Below, in pieces: positions 34,144-44,202 of a stretch of 64,000 nt of DNA. The notes under the pieces are model-generated. The model was not told the DNA's origin and did no database searches. It worked only from the letters and a program-made list of their open reading frames with translations. How positions within the stretch are numbered: position 1 is the stretch's first letter; each line of letters starts with the position of its first letter. The stretch spans positions 496,001 through 560,000 of the forward strand of contig OZ037920.1 of NCBI GenBank assembly GCA_964035575.1, in the 5' to 3' direction. This DNA comes from Rhynchopus sp. YZ270_cl-10 (Eukaryota; Euglenozoa; Diplonemea; Diplonemida; Diplonemidae). The position numbers and the translations under genes are program-made.

Positions 34144-34456
34144 TGGTTTCGTTCTGCCAGCATCCTGGGTTTTTTTAAATAATGGGCAGGGTAGGTTGGA
34201 GTGATTGCCCATTCATCTCAAGTTCCCCACATACCCACATACCCATACCTGAAGGGCGATGTTCCGAATGTTATATAGGGATAACCCCACACCTGATGTC
34301 AAACGCTCACACAGTCAAATCCCTCCTTTTTTTGTGGGGGTGTAAAAAAAGCCGCACCAAGGTAGATGAAATTGGGAGGAAAACGCTAGAATTTTGCATA
34401 AAAAAAAAGGGTGAAGTAAAGCACATAGCTTAGGTACGTGTTACAAAAAAAAAAAA

Positions 34457-34516
34457 TAGTGGATCACACTCTAGGGTGGCTGACACTAATACAACCAAGT
34501 TTTCAAAAAAAAAAAT
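34457..34516 (+). repeat. Module B copy
   Basis: TAGTGGATCACACTCTAGGG then ACACTAATACAACCAAGTTT and an A-tail. It has a GA insertion in the GGCTACAC part. Confidence 0.7.
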
Positions 34517-34633
34517 CAACTTTTTATTTCCCCAAAATAAAGTGCTTCAAGCCAAATTGTAGACACCCTCAAGGGAAATATTGCTTCAATATTTCCCTAG
34601 AGTATATAGTTATTTCTTCCCCCCACCCCCTCG

Positions 34634-34704
34634 AGTGCCTGCGTCTGCCGATGTCCCGGTGAAAAAAAGGCGTTTTCTTTTTGCACTTTCAACCTCTCTC
34701 TTTG
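34634..34704 (+). repeat. Module D copy (variant)
   Basis: GTGCCTGCGTCTGCCGATG is followed by an A-run, GGCGTTTTC and TTTGCACTTTCAACCTCTC. The ATGAACGGTGAGG core of better copies is altered. Confidence 0.55.
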
Positions 34705-34743
34705 TTTTCTCTCAAGCGTATCCTTATGTTTTCGATTTTGAGT

Positions 34744-34856
34744 AACCATATTTGTACAAATTATCGACTGCAAAAAATGTTCGACTTTTTCAGGATTTTT
34801 CTGGAAGTTCGACCTTTTTTTTTACGGTCGATAATTTGTACGAATACGGAATATGG
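34744..34856. repeat. Inverted-repeat element related to the one at 56433
   Basis: The ends CATATTTGTACAAATTATCG and CGATAATTTGTACGAATACG are inverted repeats with some changes. The core CAGGATTTTTCTGGAAGTTC matches the core of the element at 56433-56562, as does the GAATACGG terminus, so the two belong to one non-autonomous family; this copy is the more decayed. Confidence 0.7.
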
Positions 34857-35310
34857 AAAGGGGGTATTTTTGTACAATGTTTTTTTTTTTTTGAAGATTT
34901 TTATGTATTTTAAAAGTATCGTTCATTCTTCATCAAATGTTCATTTTCCTTTTTATTCATTTTCGCCCTCCTCCTCCTCCTCCCCAACGGTATACGGAGC
35001 AACCGAAAGCTCCTTTACCTTTATTTTTATTTTATTTTGTATTGTTGCGACACTGCCCCCTTCTTCTTTTTTCTTCGGAGGGTCAGAGGCGTTTTGCACC
35101 CCTCCTTGATCCTCTCTGTTTTCTTCTTTGCATGACCTCGACCGAGATGCGTTTTCGCAGCTGTTCTTTTCTCTTCTTTGGTTTCCTTTTACATCTTCTG
35201 TTGGCCGCAGTGTACCCTTTACACTTTCATCCAACTGGCGTCGTACAGTGGGTCAGTCGGAGGTGTGCCTGCATTAATGACTTCACTTATTTTACTATTC
35301 TCTTCAAAGT

Positions 35311-35369
35311 TTGGGTACATTTAGTGCACCCTATTATACCTTTCTATTCAGTAGAATAGTTAGTATAAG
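35311..35369 (+). repeat. Module E copy
   Basis: First stem GGGT/ACCC around ACATTTAGTGC; second stem CTATTC/GAATAG with an AGTA loop inside an outer TATAC...GTATA pairing. Confidence 0.68.
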
Positions 35370-35580
35370 AAACAACTATTCTCTTCTTTGAATAGGAAGC
35401 ATATGTGTCGATGATTCCTGGTGAGGCGTTTTTTGCACTTTCAACTTTTCTTTTTCCTTTGTGTTCACACTGCGGAAAAATGTGTATATGGGGTAATTTC
35501 TGAATAATTTCGAAAGAAACTGGCCTTTACGTTACCATGATCTTCGCGCAAAGAAAAAGAAAACAAAAAAACAAAAACTA

Positions 35581-35638
35581 TAGTGGAGTTCATCCTCGGG
35601 TGTCTACACTAATACAACCAAGTTTTCACAAAAACAAA
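35581..35638 (+). repeat. Module B copy
   Basis: The TTCATCCTCGGGTGT subtype: TAGTGGAGTTCATCCTCGGG then ACACTAATACAACCAAGTTT. Confidence 0.72.
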
Positions 35639-35838
35639 AAACGAAACACGCAACCTCAGAGAGGTGAAGATAGATTTTTTTTTGGTTTTGATTTTACTTC
35701 TTTTGCAACAATTTTTTTTTTTAAAGATGGAATGCATCGTTTTCTTGAATGCTATTTGTATGCTTTCTCGTTGATCGGAAAGTACACGAATTATTTTTTT
35801 CTCCAGCTCTATTTTTTCGCCCTTCTTTTTGTTTGCTC

Positions 35839-35884
35839 AGTGTTCTGCGTCCCAGAGGCGTTTGCACTATCAACGTCACTTTGT
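35839..35884 (+). repeat. Module D copy (array-like)
   Basis: CTGCGTCCCAGAGGCGTTTG and CACTATCAACGTCACTTTG closely match the copy inside each array spacer (4065-4106). Confidence 0.7.
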
Positions 35885-36324
35885 TTCGCAAAGGGATTGG
35901 CTACCCGAAAAAAGAAAAAAGAAAATGTTTACATTACGATTCCCTCCCCTTCCCGCCCTAACCGCTGTTTGTTCTTTGGATCAGGGCTACAATAGGGTTT
36001 AGTTTATGGTTTTTTCTTAAATATGAATTAGTAAATGAGATTTGGTTTGGAAAAACAACCGGATTTAGTTTTCGCTGTGCTTTTTTTTTTTTATCGAGTT
36101 GTCAAATATACTTTACCCCCTTTTGAAAAAGAAAGGGGGTGGGAGGGGAAGAAAGCTGCTGTGGTGCTTTTCGGAAGTCGGTCAACGACCTTGTCAGCGA
36201 CCTGTCAATATCGACCCCCTCCCAGAGCACCATGTTGTCATCTTTTTCTCTTTTTTTCCCTTCTGAAGTTTCCCACTGTCTTACCACCTGAACCTTTTTC
36301 ACCATAATATTCCATGGTGTGTTA

Positions 36325-36619
36325 CAGTACTCCAAATAAATTGGCGTCCAAATAAGTTTGGCGGATTTTCGGGATTTTTTTCTTTGGACTCAAAGAGGTT
36401 TCCTCTTCACAGCCAGCGTATTGCAGTAATAAAAATATCACCACCAGATGGGGAGATCCGGGTGCTCCCCAACAACACAATTCACAAAAAAAAATCACAA
36501 GCGATTTTTTTGTGAATAGTGTTGTTGGGGGGGGGCACCACAACAGAATATTTATTACACACTTTACGCACAAAAATTTGGCGACTTTTTTTTGGACGCC
36601 TAACGTATTTGGAGTACTG
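36325..36619. mobile_element. TA-flanked CAGTACTCC element with nested insertion
   Basis: The ends CAGTACTCCAAATA and TATTTGGAGTACTG are flanked by TA (36323-36324 and 36620-36621). The subterminal GGCGTCCAAAT/TTTGGACGCC also pair. The 86-bp copy at 62155 shows the uninserted form; here about 200 bp of other sequence interrupts the middle, including a GTATTGCAGTAATAAA...TTTATTACACACTTTACGC unit (also at 48300-48356), itself split by a palindrome centred near 36500 with AACAACAC/GTGTTGTT arms. This gives three insertion levels. Confidence 0.75.
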
Positions 36620-36690
36620 TATCTTGTCCTCGTCCTCATTGGACATTCCTTCTTCAACTATTGTTTTTTTTTTTTTTTTTCCTTTTAAAA

Positions 36691-36722
36691 GTGACTAAGC
36701 ACAAGAGGCTTAGGTTTATTCT
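36691..36722 (+). repeat. CTAAGC hairpin module
   Basis: GTGACTAAGCACAAGAGGCT then TAGGTTTATT; a full 6-bp stem with a 7-nt loop, right after a long T-run. Confidence 0.7.
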
Positions 36723-37377
36723 TATTTTTTGTTGTGTCGCTGCAGTTGACGTATGGTTGGGGTAAAGTGAAAAGGTATGTGCAGAACTATTTGTTATGTC
36801 AACAAAAAAGCACCTTCCCTATTTTATTTTTGATCTTTGCCCCTAACCATTCGTTTAGTAACGGCACCCATATCCATTTCTGTTGTGTTTTTTTTTTATA
36901 AAGAAATTCTTTAGAGACCAAAAAAAAATGCAAAAAATGCGAGCCAGAAAGGATTTGGCATGAGGTGCATTGCCCTGATGTTGAATTTATTTTGTTTTCT
37001 TTCTGGGTCTTCATTTAGCTTTTATTATGATTTTTTTTTTTGTTGAAAGGATGTATGTGTGCCCGGGAGGCCATTCATTGTTTCAAAAAAAAAAAACCAA
37101 ATCCACAAAATCAAAGATTTCTTTTTTCCTTCTTTTTTTCGTTCTGACGATACATTACAAGAAACATGAAAACAAACGAAAAAAAAAAAAACCATTGCCC
37201 CAGACCACGCTCTAAGGGATGCACCACAAAAACCTATAACTTCGCAAACGAGAACCCATTTATTTTTTAGCAAAAAATGTAATCTGGCGTTCGAGAAAAG
37301 TTATGCAAGAAACCAAAGAAAAATACGTCCCTTTTTCTAAAAGGGAAATGTCAAAGAATGAGACGTTATTTCTTTTA

Positions 37378-37438
37378 TCAGTGCCTGCCTCCGCCGATGA
37401 ACGGTGAGGTGTTTGCACTTTCAACTTCTCTTTTATAA
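37378..37438 (+). repeat. Module D copy
   Basis: GTGCCTGCCTCCGCCGATGA then ACGGTGAGGTGTTTGCACTT and TCAACTTCTC. ATGAACGGTGAGG is intact. Confidence 0.65.
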
Positions 37439-37523
37439 ATTTGGACACCACCCCCCCGCTCAAAGCGACCTGTTTAAATTCGACAAACTCTTGCCGCGGA
37501 TCTTCAACTATTTGCTTTTTATA

Positions 37524-37685
37524 TCAGATGTAAACCACGAAATTGTAGGACTGCGTGGTTGGGTGTCCACCCCCCGGTACAGCCGGTCATACCAAAGGTA
37601 CACTGTTCACGAGAGGGCTTTTGTATTTCAAGCCAACTTTTGTTTTAAAGATGTGTATGCCCGCGAGGCGTGTTCATCTTTCAGC
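37524..37685 (+). repeat. Module F copy 1 with GATG...CATC tail
   Basis: ATCAGATGTAAACCACGAAA, then GGTTGGGTGTCCACCCCCC, GGTACAGCCGGTCATACC and CACGAGAGGGCTTTTGTATT. It is followed by a GATGTGTATGCCCGCGAGGC...TTCATC foldback. The closest relatives are at 41947 and 54562. Confidence 0.68.
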
Positions 37686-37739
37686 TTTCTTTTTTCTTCT
37701 TTTTTCTCCTTTCATTTTTGCTAAATATGTCAAAAAAAA

Positions 37740-37809
37740 GCAAGGGTACATTTTGTGCACCCTCTTTGCATTCTTTTTGTTTTGTTGTAAGAATGCATAT
37801 GAAATAATC
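37740..37809 (+). repeat. Module E copy
   Basis: First stem AGGGT/ACCCT; second stem GCATTCTT/AAGAATGC (8 bp), entirely different in sequence from the second stems at 35311 and 53311, yet in the same place. Confidence 0.7.
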
Positions 37810-37887
37810 CTTTCAGTGCCATGCGTCCGTCGATATCCTACTGAGGCATTCGTACGCCTTCACGTTTCTCCTTTTTTTATTTTCCTC

Positions 37888-37947
37888 CAATGCCCTGCGT
37901 CCGCCGATGAACGGTGAGGCGTTTGCACTTCCCAACTTCTCCTTTTT
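37888..37947 (+). repeat. Module D copy
   Basis: GCCCTGCGTCCGCCGATGAA then CGGTGAGGCGTTTGCACTTC; the most regular copy outside the array. Confidence 0.66.
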
Positions 37948-38036
37948 GTGTGCTTTCATCCGAGACTGGCGTCGTTCGTGGGGTCAGTCGGAGATACCTG
38001 CACTACACCACCCTCCAGTATTTTTTTTTATATTGT

Positions 38037-38107
38037 AGTGTCCTGCGTCTGCCAATTTGAACGGCAAGGCGTTTTTTTTGCACTTTTTGCACTTTTCAAC
38101 TTTTCTT
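38037..38107 (+). repeat. Module D copy (variant)
   Basis: GTCCTGCGTCTGCCAATTTG then AACGGCAAGGCG: the change of GGTGAGG to GGCAAGG distinguishes it, and a T-run precedes GCACTTTTCAAC. Confidence 0.58.
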
Positions 38108-38236
38108 TTATATTCTGCTCTGCGTTTCTAAATATTTTTTTTTCTCCTTTATCTATTTGACCCCTCACTCTTACGTTGTTGGGTGGCAGGGTGGTCTACT
38201 TTATCTCCTTCTTTGAAGCTTCGTGCCCCCGGTGTA

Positions 38237-38327
38237 CTGTGCAGACAAACGAACATTTCATCGACGAAAAGTGTCACTTTAGTTAAGTGCCCCTCCCACA
38301 CGACGAACCAATGGTTTGTCTGCACAG
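38237..38327. mobile_element. 91-bp TA-flanked inverted-repeat element
   Basis: The ends CTGTGCAGACAAAC and GTTTGTCTGCACAG are perfect 14-bp inverted repeats, with TA at 38235-38236 and 38328-38329. The length and structure are those of a non-autonomous Tc1/mariner-like MITE. No second copy was seen in the window. Confidence 0.75.
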
Positions 38328-38527
38328 TATGTCGTTTTGGTAACGTCTTTTCCTTCAAAGCTATCCGTACTTATTCTTTGATCTCCTTGTGAGTGTTTCA
38401 CCCTGCTGATACTCTATCTCCATGGGGGTTCTACTCAATACAACAGATATTTAGTACCAACTATTCTTTTTTTAAAGATGTGTATGCGAATCATATTCAT
38501 CCTTTTTTTGTGTTTGATTTGTGTGAT

Positions 38528-38633
38528 CAAAGGTGACTAAAGCACAGCTTAGGTTCATCTCATAACCTTTTTCTCCCCCCCCTTTGCGATATTTATCGGT
38601 GCCTTACGAGAGAGGCTTAAGTTCATCTTTTAC
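38528..38633 (+). repeat. Two adjacent CTAAGC-type modules
   Basis: The first (38532-38566) reads GTGACTAAAGCACAGCTTAG; the second (38597-38633) is a variant, GTGCCTTACGAGAGAGGCTT with an AAGTTCATCTTT tail, whose first stem arm has changed. Confidence 0.62.
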
Positions 38634-39036
38634 CAACTTTTTTTTTTTGTTTGTTTGTTGGGGCGTGCACCCTTTTTTTGAGGTGTCCGTGTTGACACAT
38701 TATTTTTTTGTTCAAAAACATAATTTTATTGGCATCAGAAACAACAGGATCATGACGCCACTGATCACCACGCCCCCCTCTTCCTTGCGGGGGGTATGGT
38801 TTTCCGGTTTTGGCGCACAATAACAATCGTATATCACGTTGGCTCTCGCGAGTAACCAAAAAGTAGTGTCGGGTCCTTTTTTAAAAAAAAATAAAATAAA
38901 ATACGAAAGCTATTGGGGAACGAAAGAATATCCCTCCTTTTGTATTTTTCTGCATTTTTGCTTCACCAAGAACTGTTATTTTATACAACCAAACCTTTTC
39001 AACAAAAAAAAAATCAATTGTGAAATACTCTAGGGA

Positions 39037-39091
39037 AAGTGGAGCTTGTTGCACAGGTGGCAACTGTCCACTATTACAACAATTTATCAAA
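39037..39091 (+). repeat. Module A variant (CTTG subtype)
   Basis: AGTGGAGCTTGTTGCACAGG then CAACTGTCCACTATTAC and AACAATTTATC with an A-tail. With the copies at 47879 and 52541 it forms a subtype carrying AGCTTGCACAGG in place of AGATTGCACCAA. Confidence 0.62.
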
Positions 39092-39185
39092 AAAAAAATT
39101 TTTTTTTAAAATCCCAGAGTTTTCTAATTTTATCAAATCAGCCGTCTGTATCCTCCTACCTCATAGCTACGTCTTTTCCTTCCGT

Positions 39186-39225
39186 AGTACAAAAGGCTTC
39201 GGCCTACATTGAGCACAGACCCTCA
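39186..39225 (+). repeat. Module L copy (5' part only)
   Basis: AAGGCTTCGGCCTACATTGA then GCACAGAC. The 3' part with GTGATTGTCGA is missing. Confidence 0.5.
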
Positions 39226-39302
39226 TTATCCACTAAGGTGGGTATTATTTAGTTTTAGGCGATTTGCCAGCACAGCAACAAAGAGAACAATTTTTTTTTG
39301 GA

Positions 39303-39372
39303 CAGTGGAGATTGCACAAACTGTGGCAACACAACCGAGGCAAACTACATTACTCCAACAATTTATCAAAAG
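39303..39372 (+). repeat. Module A copy
   Basis: AGTGGAGATTGCACAAACTG then ACACAACCGAGGCAAACTAC and TCCAACAATTTATC with an A-rich tail. One C is lost in the CTACACTAC part. Confidence 0.75.
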
Positions 39373-39520
39373 AAAAAAAAAAGGAAAAAGCAAACAGCAA
39401 CACTACTGCGGATCCGAATTGAAGATATCGCGTTCATTTTGCTTTTTGTTTTTTCCCCCCTTCAAACTCCTTCCACACTCCTTATACACATCCCTCTCTG
39501 AGGGCTCCCATCCTTTTTCA

Positions 39521-39560
39521 GGTGAACCAAGCAATGAGAGAGTCTTGGGTTTCATCTTCG
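39521..39560 (+). repeat. CTAAGC-type module, degenerate
   Basis: GGTGAACCAAGCAATGAGAG then AGTCTTGGGTTTCATC: the stem is now CCAAGC/GTCTTGG, so both arms have changed in a way that keeps CAAG/CTTG pairing. Confidence 0.58.
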
Positions 39561-39725
39561 CAATTTTTTTTTTTCTCTTTTCTCCCTTCACCACTGTATC
39601 CCGTAATATGTGTTGTCAAGCATCCTAATTTGTGAAGATGTGTGCACAATGGCGTATTCAGCCTTTTCACGTTTTTATTTTTATTTTTCCTTCCAAAAAA
39701 AAAAAAAATACCAAGTTATTGCCAA

Positions 39726-39855
39726 TATGAAATAGAAATGACTGACAGTGCGTGCCCCGTTTAGCTTTGTTACACGCCTCCCTTTATTTTCACACACCAA
39801 TTCACTGTACTTCAGTGAAAATGAACACAACAGCTTGCGGAGCGACAAAACGGAG
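39726..39855 (+). repeat. Module J copy 1
   Basis: GAAATAGAAATGACTGACAG, then GTGCCCCGTTTAGCTTTGTT, and downstream CAACAGCTTGCGGAGCGAC. The same order is kept at 59087-59222, so it is a dispersed repeat of about 130 bp. Confidence 0.6.
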
Positions 39856-40015
39856 AAGGAAAAAGAAAGGCCCCCCTTTTTTCTTTTTCTTTTTCTCCCG
39901 CTCTTCTTTTCTTCTTTTCTTATTTTCTTATCATTCATTTCTTGAATAAAAAATGGCAGTTTTTATTTTGTACCTGTGTCTCTTCTCCACTGGCGTAGTC
40001 ACCTATCAACTTGTC

Positions 40016-40050
40016 TAGGTGACTCAGTGCCTTAAGGCTTAGGTTCATAT
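40016..40050 (+). repeat. CTAAGC-type module, variant
   Basis: AGGTGACTCAGTGCCTTAAG then GCTTAGGTTCATAT. The stem here is GCC/GGC inside a GCCTTAAGGC palindrome. Confidence 0.58.
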
Positions 40051-40307
40051 TTCCCCCCAATTTTTCTCTCTTCAAAACCGCATTTAAGAGCTCTGAAAGC
40101 TTTTTCTGTACGGATCTTATATCTTTATCGTTCCCCCTTTTTTTCTTCGGCAGTTTCAAAAAAAAGAGAACTTAAGAAAAGGTATGTGAGTCTAGACTCA
40201 CTCCACTTCATTAAGTTTTTTTTTTAATATTTTCTCCCAATTTTTTTTTTTTCCACCTGCCAACAGTGTGTGACTGCGACTTTTTTTTTGTGTGTCTTTC
40301 TTTTGTA

Positions 40308-40352
40308 AGGTGACTTCGAAAGTAGTCGGAGGGGCTTAGAGTTCATCTTATC
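40308..40352 (+). repeat. CTAAGC-type module, expanded
   Basis: AGGTGACTTCGAAAGTAGTC then GGAGGGGCTTAGAGTTCATC. The first arm is lost; the tail is kept. Confidence 0.5.
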
Positions 40353-40566
40353 AACCATATTTTTGAAAAAAGGTGATTCTGCATTGCGAGGCTTGGGCTC
40401 ATCGCCATCATTGTGAACGATTTTATTTTTGTTTTCAGTTTTTATTTCTTTCTTTGTGACTTCTTCTTTGCCTCTCTTATTATGACGTTTTTCATGGGTA
40501 CGCAACGTATCCTCGGGAGTGTATATAATTAGCAAGTGGCGACGCAAAATAATAAAAAGATAAAGA

Positions 40567-40638
40567 AAGTGGAGATTGCACCAACTGTGGCAACACAAAA
40601 ACCGAGGCAAACCTACACTACTCCAACAATTTATCAAA
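40567..40638 (+). repeat. Module A copy
   Basis: AGTGGAGATTGCACCAACTG then ACACAAAAACCGAGGCAAAC, with three extra A residues before CCGAGG, and TCCAACAATTTATC. Confidence 0.75.
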
Positions 40639-41031
40639 GAAAAAAGGCGACACTTTTGAAGATTATCTTTCAAAGTAACGGCGATTATACTCACAACACA
40701 AAATAGGTCTTGTGCCAATGTTACACACAGCAAGACCCCTGACTATATGGGTTCGTCCCAGCCTGGAGTCATCACGCTTGCGTGAGCTCCTTAAAGGGCA
40801 CACACACACACACACACAAAATTATGCCCTCCCTTTACTTCCACTCTGAGACAAGCCGGAAGGAGACGGAGGCATGATCTAAATGAATCATTTTGTTTTT
40901 TTTTATTTGTATTCCGAACAATTAAAATCCCAGGGGAGGAGAGTGTGCTTGTCTATAGAAAGAAGAAAAATGACATTATTTTTTTTTGGCATTTTTCTTT
41001 GATTCTTCTTATTTGTTTTTCAAGTCTAAAA

Positions 41032-41105
41032 GAAGAGGGGTACCTTTTTGGGTACAACCTTTTTCTCGTGCTTTCTGTTTCTTCTTGTGAATAGAAAGTA
41101 TTCAG
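41032..41105 (+). repeat. Module E copy, diverged
   Basis: The first stem region reads GGGGTACCTTTTTGGGTAC; the second stem is CTTTCT/AGAAAG, ahead of TATTCAGC. Confidence 0.5.
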
Positions 41106-41217
41106 CAATTTTCTTTTAAAGCTAGTAAACGCTATCTAGTTTATGCTTTACCATCTTTCTTTCTCTCTCTCTCTCTTTCTCTCTCTCTCCCCTCCAGCCC
41201 TTTTTTCCCCTTAAAAA

Positions 41218-41284
41218 CAGTGGAGCACACTCTAGGGTGGCTACACTAAAACAACCAAGTTTTCAAAAAAAAAAAAAAAAAAAA
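41218..41284 (+). repeat. Module B copy
   Basis: The CACACTCTAGGGTGGC subtype; it has TAAAACAACC in place of TAATACAACC and a tail of about 20 A residues. Confidence 0.73.
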
Positions 41285-41384
41285 GAAACTGCTGACTAGC
41301 GGACATATTCCTTGACTGCACTAATCCAAAATTAAAAGCATCTAAAATTTCAAAAAAAAAAAAAAACACAAAAGCAAAAAAAAA

Positions 41385-41451
41385 AGTGGAGATTGCACCA
41401 ACCGTGGCAACACAACCGAGGCAACCCTACACTACTCCAACAATTTATCAA
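41385..41451 (+). repeat. Module A copy
   Basis: Standard order, with CCGTGGCAAC for CTGTGGCAAC; the next module B lies 340 nt downstream. A-runs precede and follow it. Confidence 0.75.
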
Positions 41452-41790
41452 ACAAACAAAAAAAAAAAAAAAATACCAGAGTCTCCGAAACCACCCCATT
41501 TTCTCTGCCAACATTCTTTGCTGGAATGATGGTGTGCCGTTTTGTTATTTGTACCCTACCATTTCACAAAAGAAAGAGTTGTTTGTGTACAAAATAAACC
41601 GTAACCCCCACCGGTTAGGGCGTTGCAACACCAAACGAAAGACTGCAAAAAATGGGTTGAAAACGATCTACGTTTGAAAGCCCTTCTTTTTTCCCCCCCT
41701 CTCCCTTTTGTGTAGGTACACTGTCACGAGGCTGTTGTACACGGTGGACTCATAATGACACATTACGCGACTAATAATTAAAAAAGACGT

Positions 41791-41844
41791 AGTGGAGCAC
41801 ACTAGGGTGGCTACACTAATACAACCAAGTTTTCAAAAAAAAAA
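41791..41844 (+). repeat. Module B copy
   Basis: AGTGGAGCACACTAGGGTGG, short of the CT found in CACACTCTAGGG. Confidence 0.73.
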
Positions 41845-41946
41845 CAAAAATGGAGTGAAAATACACATCACGTCACTCTGTCGCCATGACAGGGCACCCA
41901 TATCGACCTCTTCGTAATTACGACGTCATGACGCCTGTAATATCAT

Positions 41947-42069
41947 TATCAGATGTAAACCACGAAATGAATGGTAGGACTGCATGGTTGGGTGTTCACC
42001 CCCCCCGCCGGTACAGCCGGTCATACCAAAGGTACACTGTTCACGAGAGGGTTTTTGTATTTCAACTCG
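41947..42069 (+). repeat. Module F copy 2
   Basis: Matches copy 1 from ATCAGATGTAAACCACGAAA to TTTTGTATTTCAA, with a short ATGA insertion and a longer C-run. Confidence 0.66.
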
Positions 42070-43091
42070 ACTAACCTTATGAATCTACCCGTGTATTTCA
42101 AGCCAACTTTCACCCCCCCTTTTTTTTTGCTGATTCTCTCTAATGCGCAACTCTCCCCAGTAGCAGGGGGTATCAAGTTTTTTTTGCTATGACCTCAAGA
42201 ATGAGGTGCATGTTACGAAGAACGTTGTACTCCCCCCCCCCCCCTTCCTGCTGCCCCTCAAGTAAAATTAATTTTCCAAAAGAAAAATTCTAGAAAAAAA
42301 AAAATGTCCGTAGAAGCAAAACCACCACCTCAAAAGGCTTGGATGTACAGTCGTCCAAATATATTTTGGCGTTCAAAAAAAAAAAAGGTTTTTTTTGGTG
42401 TGTGTGTGTGTATACGCTGTTTATCGATAGATTTTTTTTTTTTTTTTTTTTGCTTCATTTCTTACCCACTGTCGGTGGAAAATTAATGTATTTTTTTGCT
42501 TCACGGGGAGGGGGAGTGTCTTCATTGCAAAGGCAAGATCTAATGAGCGTCACTTTCATCATCCCCACTCCCCTTTTACAAGCATTGACAGTTTTGTGTG
42601 TTTTATTTTTCCTCTTTTTTTTTTTTTTTTGACGTATTCTCTCTTGATCAGACGTACAACGAGGCAACGCCTGAAAATAAGCAGTGTCTGGAAAATCTAT
42701 CTGGGGGCGTGGCTGAGGTGTGAGGATGTACTTACAATAACGCCTCGACCCAACCACACCTATATCAGGCCTTAGCGAGGCTTGTTCGGCCTCGTTGCAT
42801 TGTGTGATAAGAATGCTCAGAAAAGGAAAATGTTTTTTTTTTGTATTCTTGACAGCAAAGATACAATATAAAATGCACATTACATCAAGACAGTATTCCC
42901 CCCTCCCATTTTTTTTTCTCTACTTTTCTGTTGCAGCAAAAAGCAAAATGAGCACCCTAAAAATGAATGATAAAAATACCCCCTTTTAGAAAAAAGGTGG
43001 GTTTAATGGTTGTGGCTGAATGGGTGGGGGGATGCACAAAAGTACGCAGAAGTACGAATCACGCCTCCTTCAGCCACCCCTTTTTTAAGTT

Positions 43092-43129
<38 letters not shown>

Positions 43130-43156
43130 AATTTTCTTTTTCTCCCCCTTTCCTTA

Positions 43157-43268
43157 GTGGTTTGGATGTATTGTGATAATTGCCCCATCATAATACATAA
43201 TACACCAATACAGCTGTATTGTGTATTATGTATTATGATGGGGCAATTATCACAATACATCCAACCAT
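43157..43268. repeat. Long near-perfect palindrome (about 50-bp arms)
   Basis: Left arm from TGGATGTATTGTGATAATTG through the GCCCCATCATAATAC block to CCAATACAG; the right arm is its reverse complement with one bulged base near the centre and one near the outer end. The loop is almost absent. It would extrude as a cruciform or, if transcribed, fold into one long RNA hairpin. It is preceded by a T-run of about 33 (43095-43127). Confidence 0.85.
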
Positions 43269-43353
43269 TACCTTCCCCCCCCCTTTCCCCCAAAGCACGG
43301 AACATTTTCATTACCCATACCCACCCACCCACCTAGCCCCATCCTCAAAAAGA

Positions 43354-43412
43354 CAGTGGAGATTGCACAACTGTGGCAACAGGCAACTGCACTACTCCAA
43401 TAATTTGTCAAA
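43354..43412 (+). repeat. Module A copy (shortened)
   Basis: AGTGGAGATTGCACAACTGT then GGCAACTGCACTACTCC; the ACACAACCGA part is missing and ATTTGTC replaces ATTTATC. Confidence 0.68.
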
Positions 43413-44164
43413 GAAAGTTAGCTTTCTCATGCTTCGACCATCCCAGTGTAAACAGATCTACTCGTCACGTTACAGACAACAAGTGCTATGTCGATGTACT
43501 TAAGGAAATACTGGAATTTTTGTGCACAGGCTATCCAAAACAATTTATCACAAAAAAAAAGGGGGGAGAGGGAGGGGAGGGGCAAGGAAACCCAGAAGAA
43601 GATAAAAAAAATAAAACCAGGGAATAGAAAAAAACGGGGGGGAAACGGACATATCAGTTGTTCACGAAGAGATTTTTTTTTTTTTTTGGGGGGAGGGGGT
43701 GATTTTTTTCCTAGCCCTGGCGGCTCGTGTTGTTCAGTGTGGGTTAGGCGGGTCTTGCGATCCGACCGGGTTCTCTTTTTTTTTTTACTCAGCATCATCA
43801 TCAGGGTACGGGGTACCGTTGGTGCTTTTGGTGAGCAGTTGACACGTGATGTGAACATCTCCCCCTATCCCTGGCCGCTTAGGGGTCACATACTTTTTCG
43901 CAATTTTTTTCAAAAAAAAAAAAAAAAAAATGAAAAAAACAAAACAAAGCGAGAAACAAATACTATCGTGTGTGTTGTGTTGTGTTGTTGTGGTCTTTTT
44001 TTTTCCTTCTCCCCCCCCTCTTCTTTGCAACAAGCGACTGGCTATTTGACATAGCTCTTTCACAGATGTTGCCTTTTTTTTGGGGTGGTGGGGGGGCCAG
44101 AGTGGGGGGGTGTTTTTGGTATTGATAGCTGCTTCTGCAGCTAATCAAAGAGAAAAAAAAAATA

Positions 44165-44202
44165 GTGCAAGCCTTTCGGGCGACATTGTTGTCGAAACGG
44201 AA
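44165..44202 (+). repeat. Module L, minimal copy
   Basis: TTTCGGGCGACATTGTTGTC then GAAAC: CGAC pairs with GTCG around a 6-nt loop, with no inner hairpin. It appears to be the same frame as 44732-44792 without the variable stem. Confidence 0.58.

Larger units (their letters stand above)
33709..36322. other. Gene-free stretch with dispersed modules
   Basis: Contains CTAAGC, B, D and E modules and an inverted-repeat element at 34744-34856, each listed separately. Between them the sequence is T-runs and A-runs. The open frames of 140-152 codons here run through modules B and E or are Phe/Ser-rich low-complexity translations, and are rejected. Confidence 0.6.
36622..39036. other. Gene-free stretch rich in D and F modules
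   Basis: Holds CTAAGC modules, three D copies, F and E copies and a small TA-flanked element, all listed. The part 36950-37220 resembles the array spacer module K (3718-3850): GGCATGAGGTGCATTGCCCTG, then CATTGCCCCAGACC and AAGGGATGCACCAC. No gene is seen. Confidence 0.58.
39373..43156. other. Gene-free stretch with A, B, F and J modules
   Basis: Includes a CA microsatellite (about 40798-40818), a CT microsatellite (about 41161-41188) and the half-element at 42346-42377 (TACAGTCGTCCAAATATATT), which resembles one end of the CAGTACTCC family. The minus-strand frame at 40224-40733 reads back through a module A copy and is not a gene. Confidence 0.58.

Noticed and set aside
35537-35995. Frame of 152 codons
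   Set aside because: Starts in A-rich DNA, then reads a module B copy (GVHPRVSTLIQPSF) and T-runs.
40224-40733. Minus-strand frame of 169 codons
   Set aside because: It runs backward through a module A copy (INCWSSVGLPRF is the antisense reading of the module, seen at several other copies).
43488-44054. Frame of 188 codons
   Set aside because: Lys/Gly/Phe-rich low complexity derived from A-, G- and T-runs, with no domain.
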